Shown in pieces: positions 37,157-43,614 of a stretch of 64,000 bases of DNA (its first letter is position 1; each line of letters opens with the position of its first letter). Under the pieces are notes generated by a model, which was not told the origin of the DNA, made no database searches, and saw nothing but the letters and a program-made list of their open reading frames with translations. The stretch is from Wolbachia endosymbiont of Ctenocephalides felis wCfeF. Lineage in GTDB: Bacteria > Pseudomonadota > Alphaproteobacteria > Rickettsiales > Anaplasmataceae. The stretch lies in contig CP116767.1 in assembly GCA_028571325.1 (NCBI GenBank), forward strand, positions 773,150 through 837,149, given 5' to 3'. A program made the translations under genes and the position numbers.

Positions 37157-37190
37157 ACTATAAATTAGTTAGTGTGTAAAGGGTAATTTT
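37157..37190 (+). repeat. 34 bp perfect direct repeat, right copy
   Basis: Identical to 34733-34766. It sits 42 bp after the stop of the ankyrin gene and 112 bp before the start of the AAA ATPase gene. Confidence 0.9.
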
Positions 37191-37231
37191 ATATTTTTTC
37201 TTGAGGTTTTTTAGTTTGCTGGAGAAACTTT

Positions 37232-38218
37232 CTACTGAACGTGTTTGAGATACCTCGCTACATTACAGCAACCTACAAAGGTTGCTAGATCTAAAGGTGT
37301 CTTACCGTTATTACTCGTTGCTTTGAAATCAGCTCCCTTTTCTACAAAATACTGTACTATGTCTAAGTGTCCCTCTCTGGCAGCTAGGTGTATAGGAGTC
37401 TTACCTTCCCTGTCACGGGCATTTATATTTGCTCCTTTCTCTACTAAGCACTTCACTACTTCTAACCTGTCATACATAGCAGCTACATGTAAACAGGTGC
37501 AGCCACAGTCATCGGCGGCATTGAAGTCAGCACCTTTCCCTATCAGGTACTTCACTACACCGAGTTTCCCTTTTTCAGCAGCGTAGTATAGTGGTGTTTC
37601 TCCTCTCCACATACTAGCGTTAAGATCAACACCGTTTTCTACTAAATATTGTACTATTCCAAGATGTCCCTGACCTGCAGCGCTATGCAGAGCAGAATAA
37701 CCTCCTTTATTGGTAATGTGGATGTTAGCACCTTTTTCTACTAAGTATTTTAGTACTTCTAGCTGATTGCAGAAGGCTGCACTATGTACCGGTGTTAAGC
37801 CTCCGTTTTCAGTTGCTTTCAAGTCAAACCCTTTTTCCATTAAGTATTTTACTATGTCTAGATTCCCTCCTTCTACGGCTTGATGAAGGGGAGTATTATC
37901 GCAACTAGTTGAAAAATCTGCTCCTTTTTCTATGAGATATCTTACTATTTCCAATGGACCGTATCTTGCAGCTCTATGTAAAGGTGTTTTGCCAATTATA
38001 TTCATAGCTGCAATGTCACACCCTTTCTCTTCCACAAAATACCTAACTTTTTCCAAATCTCTTGACTCAGCAGCATAATGCAATGGTGTATTTCCACAGT
38101 AATTAGCTTTACACTCAGCTCCTTTTGCCACCAACTCTTTGACTCTATTTAGGCTATATATTGAAGCAGCATATAGTAAATCCTCATTTAATTCCCTTAG
38201 TTCTCTGTTGGAAGGCAT
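37232..38218 (-). CDS. ankyrin-repeat protein
   Basis: A 328-residue protein made almost wholly of about ten ankyrin repeats, starting near residue 10. The middle ones fit the consensus well (GKTPLHRAARYGPLEIVRYL, GKTPIHLAAREGHLDIVQYF); the first and last are degenerate capping repeats. No signal peptide, membrane span or enzyme domain. Such proteins are abundant in Wolbachia and some are candidate type IV secretion effectors acting in the host; no export signal can be judged from sequence here. Confidence 0.95.
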   Translation of the reverse strand: MPSNRELRELNEDLLYAASIYSLNRVKELVAKGAECKANYCGNTPLHYAAESRDLEKVRYFVEEKGCDIAAMNIIGKTPLHRAARYGPLEIVRYLIEKGADFSTSCDNTPLHQAVEGGNLDIVKYLMEKGFDLKATENGGLTPVHSAAFCNQLEVLKYLVEKGANIHITNKGGYSALHSAAGQGHLGIVQYLVENGVDLNASMWRGETPLYYAAEKGKLGVVKYLIGKGADFNAADDCGCTCLHVAAMYDRLEVVKCLVEKGANINARDREGKTPIHLAAREGHLDIVQYFVEKGADFKATSNNGKTPLDLATFVGCCNVARYLKHVQ

Positions 38219-38481
38219 ACTACAACTCAGCTATTTTAATTCTGTATATTATCTTTTATTTGTTTCGTCAACATAGATTGCTGTCATATAGAGAAAACTA
38301 TTATAAAACTTATCTTCGACTATACTTATTGGCATTTTAACGGGTATTACAGAGGCTCTTTGGGTGTGGGTGGAAATATACCTGAAATTAAAGATAGCTT
38401 TAAAAACGCATTAAAACGCTATTTTTCAGCATCCATTCAGAGATGTGGGAAAAAGCTATAACGTCATCCAATAGAGACGAA

Positions 38482-38890
38482 AAAAAACTACTTGACAACT
38501 TTTGCCGTTACCCTTATAATGAGACTGAAGCTATTATTTAACTTCCCAATCTGTACAGGTTAAAATGACAAGAAAGCTTGTATTTGGCGTACTATTGTTT
38601 AATTTTTCGCACTATGTGCACTGCATGTCTTTTTAAAACTTCGGGTTTTTACCCATACAAGCTGAAACGCGCTTATAAGTCGTTTAAGACATCACCCAAC
38701 GCCGGATTTTAAAATAGAGAGTGGAATAACTAGCTACCTTGGGTTTTTATTGTCTTTTTTTCCTGCCTGGTAAATTTCTTAAATATTATAGCTTAGACTA
38801 GTTGCGTTTAAAAGCAGCTAAATTGCAGCGTTTAAGGCATAAAAACGCCAATACTAAAAATAAATACCGACTAGGGCTTCTTTTGCCTAT
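38482..38890 (+). repeat. dispersed promoter-bearing repeat, copy R6
   Basis: A more diverged copy of the repeat, promoter end at left. Blocks CGCTTATAAGTCGTTTAAGA, TGGTAAATTTCTTAAATATT and GGGCTTCTTTTGCC are shared. Its right end is fused to a broken DUF1016-type gene start. It lies in the 1006 bp gap between the ankyrin gene and the RelB-like gene. Confidence 0.8.
38492..38520 (+). promoter_or_regulatory. perfect consensus sigma-70 promoter in repeat R6
   Basis: TTGACA (38492-38497), 17 bp, TATAAT (38515-38520), pointing right towards the toxin-antitoxin genes. Confidence 0.68.
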
Positions 38891-38984
38891 TTACTGCAAG
38901 TGCTGCTTTATAACGACTAGTAGCAATATGTTCTTTTAACTGTCCTAAAAATTCTACATATTCTTTTGCTATAATTTTTGTCAT
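38888..38984 (-). pseudogene. DUF1016/YhcG-type gene, N-terminal remnant
   Basis: An ATG at 38984 with AAAGGA upstream opens a frame of about 32 codons (MTKIIAKEYVEFLGQLKEHI, then ATSRYKAALAVNRQ). The pattern YKAALAVNR preceded by a helical LGQLKEHI segment resembles the N-terminal domain of DUF1016 (YhcG-like) nucleases. The frame then runs into repeat R6, so the rest of the gene has been lost. Based on motif memory only. Confidence 0.45.
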
Positions 38985-39083
38985 AGAGTTCCTTTCAACG
39001 ATTTTTATTATTACATGATTCCTTTATTTGCTCTCCCCGGCCTGTTGCTTTCGGTCCAGCCTTTCTCTTAAGTTCAATTCAGC

Positions 39084-39160
39084 AACTCCTTTTCTATCAA
39101 GTTATATAAATATTATAGAGATTATATATATATTATACGGCCCCTCTTCCTGATCCATTT
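39084..39160 (+). repeat. direct repeat flanking the toxin-antitoxin genes, copy A
   Basis: AACTCCTTTTCTATCAAGTT and the AT-rich stretch up to CTGATCCATTT recur with few differences at 40348-40424; the last 25 bp recur also at 39740-39764. The three copies bracket and separate the two RelBE-like modules. Confidence 0.8.
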
Positions 39161-39166
39161 TATTTA

Positions 39167-39195
39167 TTGAAAAATTAAAAAAGATGCTGTATACT
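39167..39195 (+). promoter_or_regulatory. promoter of the first RelB-like gene
   Basis: TTGAAA (39167-39172), 17 bp spacer, TATACT (39190-39195), about 30 bp before the start codon. The same sequence, with a 16 bp spacer, precedes the second module. Confidence 0.65.
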
Positions 39196-39224
39196 ATCTA
39201 TAGTAGTAGATTTTGGTAAAACTT

Positions 39225-39443
39225 ATGGCAAATGCTAACATAGCTTTCAGTAAAGAGACCTCGCAGCACTTTGCTAAACTAGTTGAGCTCACTAAGCAGC
39301 CCGCTCAAGAGCTAGCAGAAAGGCTATTTAAAAAAGCAATAGAGTGTGAAGAGGAGGATTTCTTATTATCTGTGGTTGCTGACCAATATGATATTGAAAA
39401 TGCAGAAACAGTTGATTTCAAAGACGTTAAGTGGAGATGTTGA
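39225..39443 (+). CDS. RelB/StbD-like antitoxin, first copy
   Basis: A 72-residue protein (MANANIAFSKETSQHFAKLV). The frame is open to 39213, but the ATG at 39225 lines up with the start of the paralogue at 39828, including the preceding AAAACTTATGGCA. The shared core KQPAQELAERLF resembles the DNA-binding N-terminus of antitoxins of RelE-type toxins. Its cognate toxin, 15 bp downstream, is frameshifted. Confidence 0.75.
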   Translation: MANANIAFSKETSQHFAKLVELTKQPAQELAERLFKKAIECEEEDFLLSVVADQYDIENAETVDFKDVKWRC

Positions 39444-39458
39444 TCATAAAGACGCCAA

Positions 39459-39721
39459 GTGAATTACAAAATCAAATTTTCAAGGAATGTTACTGAAGAA
39501 GATCTTCCAGCTTTACCGGTAAAAATAGAATCAAGAATAAAGAAAGCAATACAGGAACGTCTTACAGCTGATCCATTAAACCTTGGTGAGCCACTACATC
39601 ATAGCTTAGGCGTAGAAGGTTAAGAGTAGGTGACTATCGCATAATTTATAGAGTAAATCAATTAGAGCATATAGTGACTATCACAGAGATAGGACATAGA
39701 TGTGATATTTACAAAAAATAA
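39459..39721 (+). pseudogene. RelE-family toxin, frameshifted
   Basis: A GTG at 39459 opens NYKIKFSRNVTEEDLPALPV and a helical segment to LGEPLHHSLG, then hits a stop at 39621. The other frame continues as RRLRVGDYRIIYRVNQLEHI and ends at 39721, the conserved core and C-terminus of RelE mRNA interferases. The shift lies around 39610-39622. A full-length toxin cannot be made without recoding. Confidence 0.85.
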
Positions 39722-39769
39722 ACATTAAATATATTTTATACAGCCCCTTTTCCTGATCCATTTTATTTA

Positions 39770-39797
39770 TTGAAAAATTAAAAAAGATGCTGTATAC
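39770..39797 (+). promoter_or_regulatory. promoter of the second toxin-antitoxin module
   Basis: TTGAAA (39770-39775), 16 bp, TATACT (39792-39797), a near-copy of the promoter at 39167. Confidence 0.6.
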
Positions 39798-39827
39798 TAG
39801 CTATAGTAGTAGATTTCGGTAAAACTT

Positions 39828-40061
39828 ATGGCAGATCCAAAAGTTAGTGTAACTTTCAGCAGTGAAACTTCAGGTTGTCTTGTTGATTTAGCTAAAGTCA
39901 CTAAAAAACCTGTTCAAGAGCTAGCAGAAAAGTTAATGCAACAAGTACTCGATGAAATAGAAGATATGGGAGCAGCTAGGATAATTGAAGAATATGAAGC
40001 TAACGGTAAAGAAAAAATAGTGGTTAATGAAGAAGTCTGGAGAGAAATCCTATCTAGTTAG
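39828..40061 (+). CDS. RelB/StbD-like antitoxin, second copy
   Basis: A 77-residue paralogue of the first antitoxin (MADPKVSVTFSSETSGCLVD, then KKPVQELAEKLMQQ). The N-terminal half probably forms the DNA-binding dimer and the C-terminal half wraps the toxin; the acidic middle (DEIEDMG) fits. It overlaps the toxin start by 35 bp, as is common in such operons, and probably represses the shared promoter. Confidence 0.8.
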   Translation: MADPKVSVTFSSETSGCLVDLAKVTKKPVQELAEKLMQQVLDEIEDMGAARIIEEYEANGKEKIVVNEEVWREILSS

Positions 40062-40335
40062 GTGCGATAGGCGTGTTCTTAAAAAGCATATTCCAGCATT
40101 ACCAGCAAAAATAAGACCAATTATTGTAGATTTTATAGATAACGATCTTGCAATTGATCCGCTTAGTGCTGGTAAGAAGTTGCACGGTGAGTTTGAGGGG
40201 TACAGAAGAGCAGATATTAATACCTATCGTATTATCTATTCCGTAGATACTGTAGAGCGTATAGTAGATGTTGTTTCAGCAAAGCACAGGCAAGGTGTTT
40301 ATAAGCAATCACTGAGAAAGCCACAAAAACGCTAA
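40027..40335 (+). CDS. RelE-family toxin, intact
   Basis: A 102-residue protein of the RelE/ParE superfamily, normally an mRNA interferase bound by its antitoxin. Residues KHIPALPAKIRPIIVDFID form the helical part, and KKLHGEFEGYRRADINTYRI followed by IYSVDTVERIVDVVSAKHR is the characteristic beta-sheet core with the LRxxxYRIIY-like signature. Unlike the first copy the frame is unbroken. The ATG at 40027 lies inside the antitoxin gene. Confidence 0.87.
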   Translation: MKKSGEKSYLVRCDRRVLKKHIPALPAKIRPIIVDFIDNDLAIDPLSAGKKLHGEFEGYRRADINTYRIIYSVDTVERIVDVVSAKHRQGVYKQSLRKPQKR

Positions 40336-40347
40336 AGATATTTTCCA

Positions 40348-40424
40348 AACTCCTTTTCTATCAAGTTATATAAATACTATAGAGGTTATATATATTATAC
40401 AGCCCCTTTTCCTGATCCATTTTC
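40348..40424 (+). repeat. direct repeat flanking the toxin-antitoxin genes, copy C
   Basis: Second full copy of the repeat at 39084-39160. Here its end overlaps the left arm of the palindromic element. Confidence 0.8.
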
Positions 40425-40602
40425 CATCTTAGGCGGCTCCGCTCAGCTCAAAAAAAACTGATTTTTTTGTCCACCTCCCTATAAATTATATATTATATAT
40501 ATAATTTATAATTAGGGGGAGAGGCGACGAAAACAACATTGAGTTTGAGGAGCCTCCGCTTAATATTATTTTTAAGATGGAGAATGGATCAGGAAAAGGG
40601 GC
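40402..40602. repeat. MITE-like palindromic element, 201 bp
   Basis: Terminal inverted repeats of 30 bp (40402-40431 and 40573-40602) match at 29 positions; they begin GCCCCTTTTCCTGATCCATT. Inner segments are also complementary (GGCGGCTCCGCTCAGC against GGAGCCTCCGCT) and the centre is an AT palindrome near 40480-40515. No reading frame. The outer 25 bp alone occur at 39143 and 39741. Confidence 0.8.
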
Positions 40603-40704
40603 TCAGGGTCGATGGGCGTTGATGAAGATGTCAAACCAATCTTTGATTATCTCGGAGATTACAAAGAATATATCAATAAATTGCTAGGCTCTGTGGACAA
40701 AATT

Positions 40705-40938
40705 TTAGAGAAGCCATACAAGAGCCCCGACAAAATTTAGAAAACCCATAAAAACCTCCGCCGTTTTATCGAATCTGGAAAAAATACGCCTAAAGTTCTT
40801 AATTTTACCGAAAAAACACTCAATTAAATGACGCTCTTTATAAACGTGTTTATCGTAACCCCTCTGCACTTTTCGATTACGCTTCGGAGGAATAACTGCT
40901 GTTGCTTTCAAGACTCGTAACAAAAGCATTACTGTCAT
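40705..40938 (-). CDS. IS5-type transposase, second frame
   Basis: A 77-residue C-terminal part. RKVQRGYDKHVYKERHLIEC carries the catalytic Glu region (YKERHLIECFFGKIKNFRRI) of IS5 transposases. It overlaps the first frame by about 60 bp, so a frameshift around 40905-40930 is needed to make the full enzyme, as is usual in the IS427 group. Confidence 0.82.
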   Translation of the reverse strand: MTVMLLLRVLKATAVIPPKRNRKVQRGYDKHVYKERHLIECFFGKIKNFRRIFSRFDKTAEVFMGFLNFVGALVWLL

Positions 40939-41449
40939 AGCCTTTATCAGCCACTACAGTGGTATTATAGACACTTTCAGTTAATGTTGCTGCTTGTGTA
41001 ATCTCGTTTCTTTGACCAGCAGTTAAAGTAAATTTCAGTGGATTTCCAAGTGCATCAACAAGTGCATGTATCTTTGTCGTAAAGCTACCTTTACTTCGCC
41101 CTAAAGCCTCTTGATCCTTGGAGTTTTTTGTATAACCAGCTGAACATTGGTGGGCTCTAACGATCGTACCATCGATTATGACAACCTCTAAATCTGGCCC
41201 TTGTTTAGCGTACTCCAATAAATTCTTCCAAATACCCCTCTCGCACCATCTCTTAAATCGTTTATGTACGCTTCTGTAATGGCCATAGATTTTCGGCAAG
41301 AGCTGCCACTGGCAACCACTTCGCGCAACATACCACACCGCTTCTGTGGATATTCTTAAACGTTTTTCGTCTTTGCTGTGCATTCCTTTTACACTCTTTA
41401 TGAACTCTAAAATTTGTTTCCAATTTCCTTCTTTTGTATAATATTCCAT
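40877..41449 (-). CDS. IS5-type transposase, first frame
   Basis: A 190-residue N-terminal and central part. The DUF4096-like N-terminus (STEAVWYVARSGCQWQLLPK) is followed by DLEVVIIDGTIVRAHQCSAG (first catalytic Asp) and VYNTTVVADKGYDSNAFV (second Asp). The frame then ends in unrelated residues because it must shift into the second frame. Confidence 0.85.
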   Translation of the reverse strand: MEYYTKEGNWKQILEFIKSVKGMHSKDEKRLRISTEAVWYVARSGCQWQLLPKIYGHYRSVHKRFKRWCERGIWKNLLEYAKQGPDLEVVIIDGTIVRAHQCSAGYTKNSKDQEALGRSKGSFTTKIHALVDALGNPLKFTLTAGQRNEITQAATLTESVYNTTVVADKGYDSNAFVTSLESNSSYSSEA

Positions 41450-41533
41450 TAGGTAGTTTCTCCATTTTTATATTCATTTGGTTAAACTACCACTTTTTTT
41501 CTTCCTCTTTATATTTTTTGTCCACAGAGCCTA

Positions 41534-41590
41534 GCTACCACTGGGCTTCTTTTGCTTTTTTTCTCCATTTGGTAAATCTCTTAAATATTA
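41534..41590 (+). repeat. end of an R-type repeat interrupted by IS5
   Basis: GGGCTTCTTTTGCTTTTTTTC then GGTAAATCTCTTAAATATT is the right end of the dispersed repeat. The rest of the copy is missing beyond the IS5 element. The following 45 bp match the flank of copy R5. Confidence 0.7.
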
Positions 41591-41650
41591 AAGCAATTCG
41601 TGAACGAACATTTATTTTTACAACAAATGGTGTCATAAAGTGAAATGAGA

Positions 41651-41676
41651 TCCCAGCGTCGCGCGCTGGGATGACG
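41651..41676. repeat. Wolbachia-type palindrome
   Basis: ATCCCAGCGTCGCGCGCTGGGAT forms a GC-rich hairpin (CCCAGCG arms), followed by a second related GCGCTGGGGTGAC block. It lies just past the end of ccmH on the opposite strand and could serve as a terminator-like structure. Confidence 0.5.
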
Positions 41677-41712
41677 GGAGAAGGAAGCGCTGGGGTGACA
41701 GGAGGAGAGGGG

Positions 41713-42090
41713 TTACTTGGTATATTTTCGTATCAGAAAACACCCTATTAGCAGAATTGTGAGTGGAATAAACCATAAGACATAAGTACTAGATTTTACA
41801 GGTGGAACAATTATAATTGAATCTCCATAAGAATTTTTTAGCTCTGAAATTATTTGCTCGTCAGTATGTCCATCACTGATCTTTTTACGAATCGTCTTGC
41901 GCATATCGTGTGCAATCTTAGACTCGGATTCAGATAATGACTCACCAGAGCATATTGGACACTTTATTATTTCAAATAAATTAGTTGCTCGCTTTTCCAT
42001 ACTTTTGTCTATGAGCTTATTATCCAAAGTAAAAGCGTTTATGCTTAAGTGGAATGTCAATGTAAAAAGTAAGCTAACTACCGCTTTCAT
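41713..42090 (-). CDS. ccmH: cytochrome c-type biogenesis protein CcmH
   Basis: A 125-residue membrane thiol oxidoreductase that keeps apocytochrome c cysteines reduced for haem attachment. An N-terminal signal segment (KAVVSLLFTLTFHLSINAF) precedes the redox motif KCPICSG (C44, C47), the helical domain (HDMRKTIRKKISDGHTDEQI) and a C-terminal anchor (YVLWFIPLTILLIGCFLI). It overlaps the upstream DUF2125 gene by 17 bp. The rest of the ccm system is not in the window. Confidence 0.94.
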   Translation of the reverse strand: MKAVVSLLFTLTFHLSINAFTLDNKLIDKSMEKRATNLFEIIKCPICSGESLSESESKIAHDMRKTIRKKISDGHTDEQIISELKNSYGDSIIIVPPVKSSTYVLWFIPLTILLIGCFLIRKYTK

Positions 42091-43132
42091 TCTTGGTTAG
42101 CTCAATGACTTTACTTAGTTGGTTCATAAAATCAGTAGTAGATAACTTTCCAATAAAACTTGACCCTACATCATCGTCGTATTTTATTGAAAATTGAATG
42201 CTGTCGTCAGTTGTTTTTTCTGATAAGGAAGATATTAACTTCTCAAATGTATCTGAAGCTTTTGAGTGATTTTTCTCACCAGTTAAAAGCGGGATCAATT
42301 CTTTGTAATTTGACACGGCCACGTTGATTTTATCTTTAAATGAAGATGTAACCAGATTGTAATTGTTTATTCCACCATCTGCAGTAAGAGAAAAATTATT
42401 ACTTTGAATTAAAAATTTTTCTATGTTGAAATTAATTCTGGAAGCTGAAATGTGGTTTACAAATTCATAATCAAATTTAGTGTCGATATTAAGATAACTT
42501 TCGGGGCTTGCAGTATTTTTATACCGGTAAGTATAAAAATCAAATCCTAGCTTAACATTTCCATTCAGTTCTTTGTTGAGGTGAATTTGAATGTAATTAC
42601 TTTTATCGTTCACTTCAGTTATAACACTCTGCTGATTTTCTGAATCAGCTGCAACATCACATCTCAGTCCATGATCTTCGTAACGAAGTGTGTCTATATA
42701 GTCTATCATGGTACCATTTCTGTCAAACCTTAGCGAAGATGGTAAATCATTTAGTTTTACAACAAAGTGATTGTTATTGTTTGTGTGACATTTTATATTC
42801 TTTGTTTCGTCGCCATGAACGGTGATATTGATTTCATTGCTTGGTATGTAGATATATACTGATTTATCGAATAATTTATTTTTTATCACTAAAGCTTCTG
42901 ATGAGATAGTTAATTGCTCATTGGAGAACTTTGGGTTTGTTACGTGGAAGATTAGACTAGAAGGGAATCCGCTAAAATCATGTGAAATATCGAATTTTTC
43001 GTTGTTAATGTATAGTATTGTTTCCGCTAAAAGATTTTTTGTCTTACATGCAGAAAAATACCAAAACCCACTATAAGCCGCAGGGATAAACAAAAGTAAA
43101 AAAATAGTAATATAGATGAAAACCTTACGCAC
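42074..43132 (-). CDS. DUF2125-type membrane-anchored protein
   Basis: A 352-residue protein with one N-terminal membrane helix (VFIYITIFLLLFIPAAYSGF) followed by a long beta-rich periplasmic part, as in the alphaproteobacterial DUF2125 family of unknown function. Segments such as LLAETILYINNEKFDISHDF and NLVTSSFKDKINVAVSNYKE fit an AsmA-like beta fold, though this is a guess. It starts 2 bp after the ferredoxin stop and overlaps ccmH. Confidence 0.72.
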   Translation of the reverse strand: MRKVFIYITIFLLLFIPAAYSGFWYFSACKTKNLLAETILYINNEKFDISHDFSGFPSSLIFHVTNPKFSNEQLTISSEALVIKNKLFDKSVYIYIPSNEINITVHGDETKNIKCHTNNNNHFVVKLNDLPSSLRFDRNGTMIDYIDTLRYEDHGLRCDVAADSENQQSVITEVNDKSNYIQIHLNKELNGNVKLGFDFYTYRYKNTASPESYLNIDTKFDYEFVNHISASRINFNIEKFLIQSNNFSLTADGGINNYNLVTSSFKDKINVAVSNYKELIPLLTGEKNHSKASDTFEKLISSLSEKTTDDSIQFSIKYDDDVGSSFIGKLSTTDFMNQLSKVIELTKNESGS

Positions 43133-43134
43133 AG

Positions 43135-43494
43135 CTAATCATTCCCTTGTTTATCAAGCGATATGTTTCTTGTTCCCCTTGGTATGGTTACACACAAGCC
43201 GTCAATATCTTTTGTAATTTTTATTTGGCACCCAAGCCTTGATGTCTCTGTCAAGCCAAAAGCTAGATCTAACATATCATTTTCCTCATCAGATATAGGA
43301 TTATACATTTCTACAGCATCGTAAAATTTCGGATCAACGATTACATGGCATGTAGAGCAGGCAAGAGAACCTTCACATGCGCCTTCAAGCAAGTCTGGGT
43401 CGTTTCTGTGAGCTAAGTTAAGCAGAGTCTCTCCCTCTGCAGCTTCATAACTTTTCTTACTTCCATCAGGTAAAATAAAAGTGACGGATGGCAT
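43135..43494 (-). CDS. [2Fe-2S] ferredoxin, adrenodoxin type
   Basis: A 119-residue electron carrier. The four ligands C40, C46, C49 (ACEGSLACSTCHV) and C89 (RLGCQI) have the adrenodoxin/ISC ferredoxin spacing. Related proteins donate electrons for iron-sulfur cluster assembly. It heads the operon fdx-DUF2125-ccmH, without the other isc genes. Confidence 0.94.
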   Translation of the reverse strand: MPSVTFILPDGSKKSYEAAEGETLLNLAHRNDPDLLEGACEGSLACSTCHVIVDPKFYDAVEMYNPISDEENDMLDLAFGLTETSRLGCQIKITKDIDGLCVTIPRGTRNISLDKQGND

Positions 43495-43614
43495 ATTACT
43501 TTCCTATTAAAATCCTTACTAATTTTTCTATATTCTACAGGTAATAATTAACATTTGCAAATTCTTTACGTTAAGCTTATTAACAATTTATATAACATCT
43601 TCTGAAAACAAGTA

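Larger units (their letters stand above)
40336..40686. other. gap with repeats and a cut-off frame
   Basis: 351 bp. It holds repeat copy C (40348-40424), the MITE-like palindrome, and from 40612 a 25-codon frame (MGVDEDVKPIFDYLGDYKEY) that runs into the IS5 element at 40687. The peptide looks protein-like but no family was recognised, and no continuation was found beyond the IS. Confidence 0.4.
40687..41531 (-). mobile_element. IS5-type insertion sequence
   Basis: 845 bp bounded by inverted repeats starting GGCTCTGTGGACAAAA. A TA dinucleotide flanks both ends (40685-40686 and 41532-41533), consistent with the 2-4 bp duplications of the IS427-like group. It inserted into a copy of the dispersed R repeat, whose end resumes at 41534. 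Two overlapping frames encode the transposase. Confidence 0.9.

Noticed and set aside
41262..41477. 71-codon frame over the IS5 transposase start
   Set aside because: Alternate frame of the transposase gene, with no independent support.
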